Shown piece by piece: positions 1 through 8,678 of a stretch of DNA of 64,000 nucleotides. Both the position numbers and the translations under genes were made by a program. Each line of letters starts with the position of its first letter. Position 1 is the stretch's first letter. The stretch is taken from positions 1,426,001-1,490,000 of the forward strand of contig CANNBH010000001.1 in assembly GCA_947502815.1 (NCBI GenBank), in the 5' to 3' direction. This DNA is from an uncultured Erythrobacter sp. (GTDB taxonomy: Bacteria; Pseudomonadota; Alphaproteobacteria; Sphingomonadales; Sphingomonadaceae). Under the pieces are notes generated by a model. The model was not told where the DNA came from. It worked only from the letters and a program-made list of their open reading frames with translations, and searched no databases.

Positions 1-1
1 C

Positions 2-367
2 GCGCTTGACCCGGTTACGATGGAAGTGCGCTCTACCATCGAGACGGGCCGCTTTCCCTTGCGCTTGGCGATCCGGCCTCAGGGCGACGTTGCAGTGACA
101 TCGGACCTTGCAGATGGCGGTCTTAGCGTGATTGATCTCGCCAGCGCCGAAGTGATCCGTTCTATCGCGGTGTCTTCACCAGAAGAAGCTGAAGCGCGCC
201 AACAGGTCACAATCCTGTGGTCGGGCGACGGCTCCAAGATCTACGTCGCAGAAACCGCCAGCAACACGATTGCCGAAGTCGACTATGCGACCGGCACCGT
301 GTTGCGGCGGCTCCAAACCGGTGAGGGCGGGGACGGCCTCGCCATCCTGCCCTCACCGGTTATCTAA
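2..367 (+). CDS. YVTN-type beta-propeller protein, C-terminal part
   Basis: The reading frame is open from the window edge (ALDPVTMEV...) to a stop at 365-367, so this is the 3' end of a gene starting upstream; the ATG at 20 in the ORF track is probably internal. The visible 121 residues contain two blade-like repeats of the YVTN/surface-antigen type (GRFPLRLAIRP, then GSKIYVAETASNTIAEVD with TGTVLRRLQTG). Such propellers are usually exported binding or scaffold proteins; no specific function can be given. The stop overlaps the stop of the convergent amn gene by 8 bp. Confidence 0.7.
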   Translation, partial: ALDPVTMEVRSTIETGRFPLRLAIRPQGDVAVTSDLADGGLSVIDLASAEVIRSIAVSSPEEAEARQQVTILWSGDGSKIYVAETASNTIAEVDYATGTVLRRLQTGEGGDGLAILPSPVI

Positions 368-1808
368 ACGGCGGTTCGTTAAAGGCGCGCAATTTGCGGC
401 TGTGCAACCGGTCGCCTTCATCGCGCAGGCTGGCCACGGCTTGCAGGCCGATCTGAAGGTGGGCTGCGATAGCCTCTTCGTAGAATTTGTTGGCCTGTCC
501 GGGCAGTTTGATTTCGCCATGAAGCGGCTTATCCGAGACGCAGAGCAATGTGCCGTAAGGGACGCGGAAACGGTATCCTTGCGCAGCGATCGTGGCGCTT
601 TCCATCTCCACCGCAATCGCGCGGCTTTGGGAGAAACGCTTGGCGCTGGAGGAATAATGCAATTCCCAATTGCGATCATCTGTGGTGACAACGGTGCCTG
701 TGCGCATGCGCTGTTTCAGGTTCGCGCCTTGGACGCCGGAAACCTGCTCAGCGGCAACGGCAAGGGCTTGCTGCACCTCTGCAATCGGGGGGATAGGAAT
801 CTCTGGCGGCAGGACATTGTCGAGCACATGGTCATCGCGCAAATAGGCGTGCGCCAACACGAAATCGCCGATCTTTTGGCTGGAGCGGACGCCGCCGCAG
901 TGGCCAATCATCATCCAAGCATGCGGGCGCAGAACCGCCAAGTGATCGCAAATCGTCTTTGCATTGGATGGACCAACGCCGATGTTCACCAAAGTGATGC
1001 CGCGATTGTCCGCGCGCTTTAGGTGATAGGCTGGCATCTGGTGCTTGCGCCACGCGGTGTCGTTGAGCTGTTCTTGAGCATCTTCCGCTGGGTCAGAGAT
1101 GTCCAAACCCCCGGCACCCGTTAAGCCGGTGTAGCCTGTGCCGCGATCATTGGGACCGATCTGTTTCGCACCCCAATTGACGAATTCGTCGACATAGCGG
1201 TGGTAGTTGGTGAACAGGATAAAGTCCTGAAAATCTTCAACCTTTGTGCCGGTGTAATGCGCAAGCCGCGCGAGTGAATAATCGGTGCGCAATCCATCGA
1301 AAAGCGACAGCGGCATATCCGCATCGTCATCAAATTCGATCCCGTCGGCCAGTTCATCGCCAATCAATGCCAGATCGGTTGAGGGGAAATGCTGCGCGAT
1401 CTCAGACGGAGCAATCCCTTGCATGGCCGCGCCCGCTTCGCCGTCGAGGACATAGGGGAACGGGATCTCTTGGCGAGAGCGTTCAACCGTCACATCCACT
1501 TCATATTCGCCCGCAATAATTTCAAGCTGTTCCGCCAGATACCGCGCGAACAAATCGGGCCGTGTGATCGTGGTTGTATAGGTCCCCATCATCTCCAATC
1601 GGCCAAACGCACGGCTGCGGTCTTTTGGTTCGCCCACTCCCGAATAATGCAGGGTCAATTGTGGATAGGCGTAGCTGCCGTCCTCGCGCTTTCGCTTAGG
1701 CGGGATGGCGCCCGATTGACCAAAGGCGATCACGTCGCTGCGTAAGGCGCTGACGGCGTCGCTGTAATGTTGCTGCAATTGTTCGAGGATGGTGGAAATT
1801 GGGGTCAT
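360..1808 (-). CDS. amn: AMP nucleosidase
   Basis: A 482-residue protein of the usual length for AMP nucleosidase, which hydrolyses AMP to adenine and ribose 5-phosphate in the cytoplasm and adjusts the adenylate pool. The N-terminal half matches the AMP-nucleosidase-specific domain (YPQLTLHYSG, TTTITRPDLFARYL). The C-terminal half is a nucleoside-phosphorylase-like fold with NIGVGPSNAKTICDHLAVLRP, MIGHCGG and AVEMESATIAAQG, where the EMES segment is the usual nucleoside-binding motif. It appears monocistronic. A family member with the phosphorylase fold but another substrate cannot be fully excluded, but the two-domain layout is characteristic. Confidence 0.93.
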   Translation of the reverse strand: MTPISTILEQLQQHYSDAVSALRSDVIAFGQSGAIPPKRKREDGSYAYPQLTLHYSGVGEPKDRSRAFGRLEMMGTYTTTITRPDLFARYLAEQLEIIAGEYEVDVTVERSRQEIPFPYVLDGEAGAAMQGIAPSEIAQHFPSTDLALIGDELADGIEFDDDADMPLSLFDGLRTDYSLARLAHYTGTKVEDFQDFILFTNYHRYVDEFVNWGAKQIGPNDRGTGYTGLTGAGGLDISDPAEDAQEQLNDTAWRKHQMPAYHLKRADNRGITLVNIGVGPSNAKTICDHLAVLRPHAWMMIGHCGGVRSSQKIGDFVLAHAYLRDDHVLDNVLPPEIPIPPIAEVQQALAVAAEQVSGVQGANLKQRMRTGTVVTTDDRNWELHYSSSAKRFSQSRAIAVEMESATIAAQGYRFRVPYGTLLCVSDKPLHGEIKLPGQANKFYEEAIAAHLQIGLQAVASLRDEGDRLHSRKLRAFNEPPFR

Positions 1809-1908
1809 TCAGTTCGCCTTGCTTGTTAAATCATTGGGTTCAAAGGGCCGCGTGGGCCAATATTTGCGTTGGTTAGCGCATAAGATGGTGTCTCTCATGT
1901 GCTTTTAC

Positions 1909-1943
1909 AAAAAGGGCGCAGAGATCGAATGATCCCCGCGCCC
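1909..1943 (-). terminator. Rho-independent terminator of the rpsF-rpsR-rplI operon
   Basis: About 27 nt past the rplI stop, the minus strand folds into a 13-bp stem (GGGCGCGGGGATC with GATCTCTGCGCCC, two G-U wobbles) closed by an ATTC tetraloop and followed by TTTTT. The plus strand also has a T-run (GTTTTTC) after the same stem, so it may work in both directions and shield amn from ribosomal-operon readthrough. Confidence 0.85.
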
Positions 1944-1969
1944 GTTTTTCTGACAGAAGAAAGCGACGT

Positions 1970-2626
1970 TTATGCGTCGTCTTCTGACTTTTCTTCAGCT
2001 GTTTCGGCGGCGTCTGCTTCAGCAGTATCGCCAGCATCATCAAGCATCTCGGCGGGGATTTCACCCGGCTCAAGATCAGGATCGATGCGGTTGGCATCGG
2101 CCTGCTCTTCGATCTCGCGCTGTTCGTCTTCGAACATTTGCGCCAGAACGTCGACACCTTGCGATTGCAATTCAGCTTCGTCGTCCGAGCGGGCGACGTT
2201 GGCTTTGACGGTGACGTGCACTTCTGGGTGCAAAGCAACGGTCACTTCGTGGATGCCGATCAATTTGATCGGAGCGCCCAGAATAACCTGCTTTTTGTCA
2301 ACTTCGTGGCCGAGTGCAGCCAGGCCAGCGACCATGTCGCGAACGCTAACCGAACCGTACAGCTGACCAGCGTTGGAAGCGGCACGGATCAACACGACCT
2401 CAGCGCCTTCAACCTTTTCACCGGCGCTTTGAGCAACAGTGCGCTTTTCAGCGTTCTCTTTTTCAAGACGTTCACGGTTCGCTTCGAACACGGCTTTGTT
2501 GGCGTTGTTGGCGCGCAGGGCTTTCTTCTGTGGGAGAAGGAAGTTGCGAGCGTAGCCGTCTTTCACAGTGACAACGTCACCGATCGAACCGAGCTTTTCG
2601 ACGCGCTCAAGGAGAATGATATCCAT
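1970..2626 (-). CDS. rplI: 50S ribosomal protein L9
   Basis: A large-subunit protein binding 23S rRNA near the L1 stalk base. The N-terminus [19 protein letters not shown] followed by [12 protein letters not shown] is the diagnostic L9 signature, then the long linker helix and the C-terminal rRNA-binding domain. At 218 residues it is about 70 longer than enterobacterial L9; the extra is an acidic low-complexity tail (from about residue 170, rich in E, D and A, ending EEKSEDDA). It is the last gene of the S6-S18-L9 operon, 14 nt after rpsR, and is followed by the terminator at 1909-1943. Confidence 0.97.
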   Translation of the reverse strand: MDIILLERVEKLGSIGDVVTVKDGYARNFLLPQKKALRANNANKAVFEANRERLEKENAEKRTVAQSAGEKVEGAEVVLIRAASNAGQLYGSVSVRDMVAGLAALGHEVDKKQVILGAPIKLIGIHEVTVALHPEVHVTVKANVARSDDEAELQSQGVDVLAQMFEDEQREIEEQADANRIDPDLEPGEIPAEMLDDAGDTAEADAAETAEEKSEDDA

Positions 2627-2640
2627 TGTGTCTTCTCCTC

Positions 2641-2865
2641 TTACTTAACAATATACGGCAAAAGGCCGATGTGACGCGAACGCTTGATCGCTTTGGCGAG
2701 CTCACGCTGTTTCTTCCCAGAAACTGCGGTGATGCGCGACGGTACGATCTTACCACGCTCAGACATGAAACCTTGGAGAAGGCGCACATCTTTGTAGTCG
2801 ATTTTTGGGGCATCCTTACCCGAGAACGGGCAAGATTTGCGGCGGCGGAAAAACGGGCGTGCCAT
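2641..2865 (-). CDS. rpsR: 30S ribosomal protein S18
   Basis: A 74-residue small-subunit protein that assembles with S6 on the platform. The sequence has the S18 core: [35 protein letters not shown] and the end [14 protein letters not shown]. It starts one base inside the rpsF stop codon, so the two partners are translationally coupled. No priB-like gene lies between rpsF and rpsR, as is usual in alphaproteobacteria. Confidence 0.97.
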   Translation of the reverse strand: MARPFFRRRKSCPFSGKDAPKIDYKDVRLLQGFMSERGKIVPSRITAVSGKKQRELAKAIKRSRHIGLLPYIVK

Positions 2866-3230
2866 CAGTCGCGCTCCTCACGGTCTGTGCGGCGCTTACG
2901 ATCGCGCTCATTTTTGCGCATCATTACGCTTGGGCCATCTTCGTGCTCTTCGACACGGATAGTCATGTAGCGAATGACGTCTTCGTTGATACGGGTTTGG
3001 CGCTCAAGCTCAGCGACGACGGCGCCAGGGCCTTCGATGTTGAGCATGACAAAGTGTGCCTTACGATTGCGTTCGATTTTGTAGGCGAGACCTTTCAGGC
3101 CCCATGTTTCGGTCTTTGTGACCTTGCCTTCGTTCGCTTCGACGATTTCGGTCGCCGCTGCCGCTAGCGCGTCAACTTGAGCTTGGCTCAAATCCTGACG
3201 TGCGAGGAAGATATGCTCATACAGAGCCAT
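2865..3230 (-). CDS. rpsF: 30S ribosomal protein S6
   Basis: S6 forms a heterodimer with S18 on the 30S platform. The protein begins [22 protein letters not shown] and contains the S6 core ([29 protein letters not shown]), with a basic and acidic tail ([17 protein letters not shown]) beyond the globular part. The track starts 5 codons earlier at 3245; I prefer ATG 3230 because AAGGAAG sits about 7 nt upstream of it and the family begins at MALYEH. First gene of the rpsF-rpsR-rplI operon; a small GC-rich leader hairpin precedes it. Confidence 0.96.
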   Translation of the reverse strand: MALYEHIFLARQDLSQAQVDALAAAATEIVEANEGKVTKTETWGLKGLAYKIERNRKAHFVMLNIEGPGAVVAELERQTRINEDVIRYMTIRVEEHEDGPSVMMRKNERDRKRRTDREERD

Positions 3231-3272
3231 CTTGCTTCCTTTCACATTTATGCCGATCGTTGGCTGGTCCGT

Positions 3273-3294
3273 CCGGATGACGGGGCCCCTCCGG
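3273..3294 (-). promoter_or_regulatory. GC-rich hairpin in the rpsF leader
   Basis: Between the rpsF start and the upstream gene, the minus strand has complementary arms CCGGA and TCCGG enclosing a GGGGCCCC core. In other bacteria the S6:S18 dimer binds a structured rpsF leader with a bulged CCG, giving autoregulation. This element has the right position and CCG content, but I cannot show that it has that fold. Confidence 0.25.
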
Positions 3295-3432
3295 CTTTCT
3301 TTGACACCGCCTTATAACAAAGCGGATGCGCGCACATACCGAGTTTGGTGGGGTTTGCAAGCTTTGTGAGCTTGCCAAAATGCAGTCCGGGCGCGATTGA
3401 GGCGCATAGATAAAACGCGAGGGAATGCAAAA

Positions 3433-4374
3433 ATGCCATCTGGTCTGGTCGCACTGTTTGACGATGTTACGGTAATCGCCCGCGCGGCGGCCGCTTCGGT
3501 CGATGATATCGCGGCGGCGGCGGGCAGGGCGGGTTCCAAAACCGCAGGCGTCGTGATCGATGATGCGGCGGTAACGCCAAGCTATGTCACCGGCCTATCC
3601 CCAGCGCGCGAATTGCCGATCATCTGGGCGATTACAAAGGGCAGCTTGTTCAACAAGCTGATCATATTGCTGCCGGGTGCGATATTTCTATCCGAGTTTT
3701 TGCCGTGGCTAATCATATGGATATTGATGCTGGGCGGGGCGTTCCTTTGTTATGAGGGCGCCGAGAAGGTGTTGGAGAAACTGGGCGGGGCCAAACACGG
3801 CAAAACGGTTGAAGATGAGATCACCGACCCTGCGGCATTTGAGAAACAGCGGATTGCCGGCGCGGTTCGGACCGATTTGATCCTGTCGGCGGAGATTATG
3901 GCGATCACATTAAGCGAGCTGGATTTGGCGGTTTGGTGGGAACGTGCAGCGGCGCTTGCGATTGTGGCTGTTGCGGTGACCGTGGTGGTTTACGGCGCGG
4001 TCGCGATCATTGTGAAGATGGACGATGTGGGGCTGGCTCTGACCAAGAAAGACAGCAGTTCTGCGCAAAACTTTGGCCACTTTTTGGTGAATTCGGTGCC
4101 GAAACTACTGATCGCGCTGTCGTTTATCGGGACGGTGGCGATGCTATGGGTTGGCGGCGGCATTATCGTTCACGGCACCCACGAAGTTGGCTTCGACCTG
4201 CTCTATAACATCGCCCACGGCGCGGAATATTGGGTCGCGGGTGTGACAGGCGCGCTGTCGGGCGTTGCCGGATGGTTCACATACGCGGCGATTTCAGGCG
4301 TGCTGGGCCTTGCACTGGGCGCGGTGATTGCGTTCGTCTTGCACAAAGTCATCGGGTTCGAAGGCGCGCATTAA
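3433..4374 (+). CDS. DUF808 family inner-membrane protein (YedI-like)
   Basis: A 313-residue protein beginning MPSGLVALFDDVTVIARAAAASVDD, the signature N-terminus of DUF808/YedI, followed by the conserved KVTPSYVTG-like segment (DAAVTPSYVTGLSPAREL). Several hydrophobic segments follow (LIILLPGAIFLSEFLPWLIIWILMLGG, then four or five more), so it is polytopic. Function is unknown for the family. Start moved from 3397 to ATG 3433, which has GAGGG nearby. Its stop overlaps that of the convergent acyl-CoA synthetase by 4 bp. Confidence 0.88.
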   Translation: MPSGLVALFDDVTVIARAAAASVDDIAAAAGRAGSKTAGVVIDDAAVTPSYVTGLSPARELPIIWAITKGSLFNKLIILLPGAIFLSEFLPWLIIWILMLGGAFLCYEGAEKVLEKLGGAKHGKTVEDEITDPAAFEKQRIAGAVRTDLILSAEIMAITLSELDLAVWWERAAALAIVAVAVTVVVYGAVAIIVKMDDVGLALTKKDSSSAQNFGHFLVNSVPKLLIALSFIGTVAMLWVGGGIIVHGTHEVGFDLLYNIAHGAEYWVAGVTGALSGVAGWFTYAAISGVLGLALGAVIAFVLHKVIGFEGAH

Positions 4375-5897
4375 GCGGCTTGATCGGAAGTAACGGGGCG
4401 GGCGGACAATTCGACCCGCTGCAATTTGCCGATCGGATCGCGCGGCAATTGGTCGACAAATTCGATGTATCGCGGGCGTTTGTATCCGGCGATCTTGCCT
4501 TTGAACCGGGCGGTGATTTCTTCTCTGCTTAGCTCAGCATCTGGGGCCAGCACAACAAAGGCCTTCACCGCTTCGCCCCACTGCTTATCCGGCACGCCGC
4601 AGCACCCTGCATCGGCAACCTCCGGCATTTCGGCAAAGACGGCGTCAACTTCCGCCGGGTAGACGTTTTCGCCGCCGGTTTTGATCAACTCTTTCTCACG
4701 GCCCAGCAAATAGCCAAGACCTTGGCTGTCCATCTTGCCCAAATCGCCTGTGCGCAGCCATCCATGGCCCAGCGCCGCCTCTGTCGCCTCTGGATTGCGC
4801 CAATATCCCAGCATGACCGATGGGCCGCGCAGACAAATTTCGCCTTCTTCGCCCGGCGGCAGTTCGTTGCCTTCCCGGTCCAGTATCGTCATCTCCAAAT
4901 GCGGCATGGTCCAGCCGATTGAGTTCGGGTGATCCAGCATGTCACCATAGTCGATAAAGGTGGCAAAGCCGCAGACCTCGGTCTGGCCATAGCCGCCCAC
5001 GACGCGGGCATCCCAATCCTTCTCAATAAAATCGTACATCTGCGGCTTACCCATGCCGGCCCCGCCGGTGTAATTGGTAAGCGGCATGATCCCTTCGCGA
5101 ACCGGCTCCATGCCCAGCCATGGAAAGCATATCGTGGGAAAGGCGCTGGTCGTGGTGCAGCCTTCGCGGTGGAGCAGATCGAGCACGGCGGCATTGTCAT
5201 CATCTCGGCCCGCAAAGACGCTGCACCCACCGCACGCCAGCATCGCTGCGATCTGCTGCATTCCCACAACATGGAACAGCGGGTTGATGGAGAGCAGGCG
5301 TTCGTCCTTTGTAAAACCGCGCCTAACAGCAAAGCCCATCGCGGACGAAGCGACAGCTGCGCCGGATTGCAAGCACCCTTTGGGACGCCCCGTCGTGCCG
5401 CTGGTGTACATCATGTAAAGGGGGCGGTCGGGGGTGAGGTCTGGAGCGAGTGGCGCCGCATGCGTGGCCGTGACGATGGTCTCAAACGCGCCGCTGGCCC
5501 CGTGATGTTCATCAACCTCGATCACTTCACCGGCCTCTGCCTCAGACAGCAAATTGGCAAAGCGCGGGTTTGCAAATGTCATCGAAAGTTCGGCATTGTT
5601 CGCGATCCATGCGATCTCCGCCGGGGCAAGCCGCCAGTTGAGCAGCACCGCAATCGCCCCAATGCGCCCGCAGGCCAGCAACACGGTGAGGTAGGGCGCG
5701 CCATCGGTCAGCAGGATCGCAACCCGGTCACCCGGTTTGATGCGCCGTTCCATCAACCAATGGGCCAGCGCGTCGACGCGCGCATCCAACTGCGCATAGG
5801 TCAGCCGCTGCGCGCCATCGACGGCGGCCTCGCGCGTCGCGTGCTGGGTGGCGCATGCTTTCAGCAGCGTATCGAGCGAGAAATCATGAGCGGACAT
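4371..5897 (-). CDS. Class I adenylate-forming acyl-CoA synthetase
   Basis: A 508-residue ANL-superfamily enzyme that activates a carboxylic acid via acyl-AMP to acyl-CoA. Visible motifs: the P-loop-like YTSGTTGRPKG, the adenine-binding GGYGQTEVCGF, the hinge aspartate segment GWLRTGDLG, and the C-terminal catalytic lysine motif PRDPIGKLQR. Similarity of layout is to the CaiC / medium- or long-chain acyl-CoA ligase group; the substrate cannot be read from the sequence. Single gene between DUF808 (convergent) and a small membrane protein 36 nt upstream. Confidence 0.88.
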   Translation of the reverse strand: MSAHDFSLDTLLKACATQHATREAAVDGAQRLTYAQLDARVDALAHWLMERRIKPGDRVAILLTDGAPYLTVLLACGRIGAIAVLLNWRLAPAEIAWIANNAELSMTFANPRFANLLSEAEAGEVIEVDEHHGASGAFETIVTATHAAPLAPDLTPDRPLYMMYTSGTTGRPKGCLQSGAAVASSAMGFAVRRGFTKDERLLSINPLFHVVGMQQIAAMLACGGCSVFAGRDDDNAAVLDLLHREGCTTTSAFPTICFPWLGMEPVREGIMPLTNYTGGAGMGKPQMYDFIEKDWDARVVGGYGQTEVCGFATFIDYGDMLDHPNSIGWTMPHLEMTILDREGNELPPGEEGEICLRGPSVMLGYWRNPEATEAALGHGWLRTGDLGKMDSQGLGYLLGREKELIKTGGENVYPAEVDAVFAEMPEVADAGCCGVPDKQWGEAVKAFVVLAPDAELSREEITARFKGKIAGYKRPRYIEFVDQLPRDPIGKLQRVELSARPVTSDQAA

Positions 5898-5933
5898 GGC
5901 GGTAAGACTACCTTGCCCTGGCGGGACGCTCCA

Positions 5934-6218
5934 TCACCTAATTTGCGAAGGGTCGCTTAAATCCGTGCCGCATTTGCCGCAGATCCGGTTGGGCCAAGGA
6001 ACCACAAATATTCCGCGAAAGAACACGTTCTTTCCGCAGGTCTGACAGTTAAACATGAGCATCCGTGCATTGGCGGCCACAAGCCCGACGATCGCGATGC
6101 CAAAAGCGATGCTGGAATGGCCGAAATACTGATCCACAACCACCACAAACAAGAACGCAAGCGCAAGCGCGCCAACCATAAACCACGCATGGCGGCTGGC
6201 GCGTTCAAACAGGCTCAT
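5934..6218 (-). CDS. Small membrane protein with zinc-ribbon-like cysteines
   Basis: A 94-residue protein with two hydrophobic helices (AWFMVGALALAFLFVVVV and SIAFGIAIVGLVAANARMLMF), then a C-terminal cytosolic-looking module with two CxxC pairs (CQTCGK and CGKCG about 25 residues apart) that could bind zinc. I do not recognise the family. Its ATG overlaps the stop of the Mur ligase gene by 4 nt, so it is translationally coupled and probably co-transcribed with it. Confidence 0.75.
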   Translation of the reverse strand: MSLFERASRHAWFMVGALALAFLFVVVVDQYFGHSSIAFGIAIVGLVAANARMLMFNCQTCGKNVFFRGIFVVPWPNRICGKCGTDLSDPSQIR

Positions 6219-7663
6219 TTGAGCTGCTCAAACACACTTTGCGCAAAACTGGTCAGAGTGTCATCGCGCGCGCCCATGATAACAATCCGGTCGCCCGGCC
6301 GCGCCATGGCGACCATGCGGTCACCGCAGGCGCTTCGTGCAGCGATATGCTCGGCCGATCCGCCGTGCTGTGTGATCAGCGCGGTGATCCGCTCGGTCCC
6401 CTGGCTGCGATCAACGGTTCCGCCATAATAGACCGGGTCGCACATGATCGTGATGTCACCTGAATCCAATTCGCGAGCAAAGGTTTCCGCCAATTCGTCG
6501 CCCATCTGTTTGAGCGGGCCGTATCCATGCGGCTGGAAAAACGCGATGACGCGGCCCGGTGTCGCTTTGAGCGTGCGCAAAGTCGCGGCGCATTTTTCGG
6601 GGTTGTGGCCGAAATCGTCGATTACGGTGATGGCGCTGTCCGTCGTTCCGATCACATCAAACCGGCGGCCAAGCCCTTCAAACGATCCCAGCGCGTGCGC
6701 GGCTTTCTTCACATCGATTCCCGCCGCGCTTACCGCGGCAATGGCGGCCAATGCGTTGGAGAGATTGTGGCTGCCCGGCATGGGCAGGTCGAGCGGGGCA
6801 ACATCGCGGCTGCGGCTATCGACAATCACGGCGCTGATGCCAAAGGCCGATTCTTTTACGGTGTCAGGCTCCACCGAAATATCCGCGGCGGTGTTGCTGA
6901 CCGCGAAACTGACATGGTTGGTCGTGCGTTCAGCGAGGAAACGGGCTTCCTCATTGTCGAAATTGATCACGCCGCAGCCCGCTTCGTTGACATAATTGCC
7001 AAACAAAACGCGCAATTCCTCAATGCTCTTATGATCAAGGCTGACGTTGAGCAGCACCCCGATGGTCGGTTTATACAAAGCGATAGAGCCGTCGCTCTCA
7101 TCGACTTCGCTGACGAAAATGCGCGGGTTGCCGATGCGCGCGCTGGCAAAGGGATTGTCCGGGCTGGCGAAGTTTTTCATCACAGCGCCGTTCATCACGG
7201 TTGGGTCATAGCTGCCCTGTGACAATATCCATGCGATCATGCCGGTGACGGTTGATTTGCCTGACGTACCACCAACTGCAATCGAATAACCCGCCTCGTT
7301 AAACAGAGCGGAGAGCAATTCCGCGCGGCTCATCCGCGCGCAGCCCAATTCGCGCGCCTTTGCAACCTCGGGAACGGTGTCTTCCACCGCAGCGGACGCG
7401 ATCAGGATTTGATCGGGCGAAACAATCCCGCTGCCATCTTGTGGGTGCAGGGCAAAGCCATTGCCAGCCAGCCACTCGAATTTTTCCGGCGTGCGCCCTT
7501 GATCATACGAACGGTCGGAACCAGCGACCGAATGGCCAAATCCATGGGCGATTTGTGCAAGGGGAAGCATACCCGATCCGCCAATTCCGCAAAAGAACAG
7601 CGGGCGTCCTGAAAGCGGCTTGGATTGCCCATTGATTAGCGATGCTGCGTCGATATCTGACAT
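6215..7663 (-). CDS. mpl: Mur ligase family protein, Mpl/MurC type
   Basis: A 482-residue ATP-dependent amide ligase. It has an N-terminal Rossmann segment (LFFCGIGGSGMLPLAQIA), the ATP-binding GGTSGKSTVTGMIAWIL near residue 130, the central VSEVDESDGSI and the C-terminal DDFGHNPEKCAATL. The MurC-like layout outside a dcw cluster suggests Mpl, which joins recycled L-Ala-gamma-D-Glu-mDAP tripeptide to UDP-MurNAc. The divergent neighbour encodes an LD-carboxypeptidase, also a murein-recycling enzyme, which supports this. Start placed at ATG 7663 rather than 7759, because the longer form would run into the divergent gene and the family begins near here. A second MurC is the main alternative. Confidence 0.75.
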   Translation of the reverse strand: MSDIDAASLINGQSKPLSGRPLFFCGIGGSGMLPLAQIAHGFGHSVAGSDRSYDQGRTPEKFEWLAGNGFALHPQDGSGIVSPDQILIASAAVEDTVPEVAKARELGCARMSRAELLSALFNEAGYSIAVGGTSGKSTVTGMIAWILSQGSYDPTVMNGAVMKNFASPDNPFASARIGNPRIFVSEVDESDGSIALYKPTIGVLLNVSLDHKSIEELRVLFGNYVNEAGCGVINFDNEEARFLAERTTNHVSFAVSNTAADISVEPDTVKESAFGISAVIVDSRSRDVAPLDLPMPGSHNLSNALAAIAAVSAAGIDVKKAAHALGSFEGLGRRFDVIGTTDSAITVIDDFGHNPEKCAATLRTLKATPGRVIAFFQPHGYGPLKQMGDELAETFARELDSGDITIMCDPVYYGGTVDRSQGTERITALITQHGGSAEHIAARSACGDRMVAMARPGDRIVIMGARDDTLTSFAQSVFEQLK

Positions 7664-7718
7664 GCGGCAAGTGGTTATTGGCTTGCAAGGAGGCTGACAA
7701 GCGCCATAGGCTGAAACC

Positions 7719-8549
7719 ATGACAAATATCGCGATTTGTGCCCCAGCAACGCCAATCACCCGCGACCACGCCGCCGCGCTTGAAGCCTTGGTGGCGGCAG
7801 AGTTCCCTGATCATAGGGTGACCTTCCACGAACAATGCTTTGCCAAACAAGGGCATTTTGCCGGCGACGATCTTACTCGGCTGACCGGGCTGCTCGATTG
7901 CGCGAATGATCCCGCCTTCGACGCGGTGTGGTTTGCAAAGGGGGGCTATGGCTCCAACAGGATTGCAGAGGCGGCAACGGCGCAAATGAACGCGGCGGCG
8001 CGGGCAAAAACCTATGTCGGCTTTTCCGATTGCGGCTATTTGCTCGCAGCGCTTTACCGCGCAGGGATTGGGCAATGCGCGCATGGATCCATGCCAGTCA
8101 GCGCGCGTTCGGAAACCGGGCGCGAGGCGGTGCGCCGCGTTTTGCGCTGGTTCGGCGGCGACAATTCCGGACTTGAGCCGAGCCTTGATGGCGTGACCCC
8201 GGCGGCCGCATTCAATCTGATCACACTGGCGATGCTGGCCAAAACGCCGATTATGCCGGACCTGTCAGGCCATGTCCTGATGGTCGAGGAAGTCAGCGAG
8301 CATCTTTACGCCATCGACCGCATGTTCTTTGCGCTGGCGGGCAGTATGCCGCGCCTCGCTGGACTGCGTTTGGGGGCGATCACCGCGGTGCCGGAAAACT
8401 ATGTCGAGTTTGGTCAGGGTGAAGAGGACATCGCCAAATATTGGTGCGACCGGGTGGGGATACCGTATTTGGGCCGGGCTGACATCGGTCACACCGCTTC
8501 CAACAGGGTTGTGCCTTTCGGACTTGCAGGGCCAGCGGGCGCGGCTTAA
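7719..8549 (+). CDS. ldcA: LD-carboxypeptidase, S66 family
   Basis: A 276-residue member of the LdcA/MccF family, which cleaves the terminal D-Ala from the murein tetrapeptide in the cytoplasm. Visible are the N-terminal IAICAPATPIT, the conserved WFAKGGYGSNRI, the nucleophile elbow YVGFSDCGYL (Ser near residue 103), and a C-terminal EEVSEHLYAIDRMF with the conserved Glu and the later GHTASNRVVPFG containing the catalytic-type His. AAGGAGG lies upstream, although far from the ATG. It is divergent from the Mur ligase, and the two make a plausible murein-recycling pair. Confidence 0.85.
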   Translation: MTNIAICAPATPITRDHAAALEALVAAEFPDHRVTFHEQCFAKQGHFAGDDLTRLTGLLDCANDPAFDAVWFAKGGYGSNRIAEAATAQMNAAARAKTYVGFSDCGYLLAALYRAGIGQCAHGSMPVSARSETGREAVRRVLRWFGGDNSGLEPSLDGVTPAAAFNLITLAMLAKTPIMPDLSGHVLMVEEVSEHLYAIDRMFFALAGSMPRLAGLRLGAITAVPENYVEFGQGEEDIAKYWCDRVGIPYLGRADIGHTASNRVVPFGLAGPAGAA

Positions 8550-8573
8550 CGGCGTACTAACCAAAGCCACCTA

Positions 8574-8651
8574 GCCGCCCGCTCCCTCCGCCCTTCCACC
8601 CGGATCGTATCCGAAAATATTTCGGGTGGAAGGGCGGAGGGAGCGGGCGGC
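8574..8651. repeat. Perfect 29-bp inverted repeat between ldcA and fabD
   Basis: Two 29-nt arms (8574-8602, beginning GCCGCCCGCTCC, and 8623-8651) are exact reverse complements, separated by a 20-nt AT-richer loop (8603-8622). The pyrimidine-rich left arm contrasts with the purine-rich right arm. There is no T-run after it. It lies 24 nt past the ldcA stop and 27 nt before fabD. It could act as a terminator for ldcA, a cruciform, or be a small palindromic repeat element. Confidence 0.9.
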
Positions 8652-8678
8652 CTGGCACCAACGTGACAAGGAAGTTCA

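Noticed and set aside
270-1022. 250-residue plus-strand ORF antisense to amn
   Set aside because: It overlaps the 3' half of a clear AMP nucleosidase; the translation has no family features and looks like an antisense shadow in GC-rich DNA.
4929-5960. 343-residue ORF antisense to the acyl-CoA synthetase
   Set aside because: The opposite strand carries all ANL motifs; this translation is His/Arg/Gln-rich shadow sequence.
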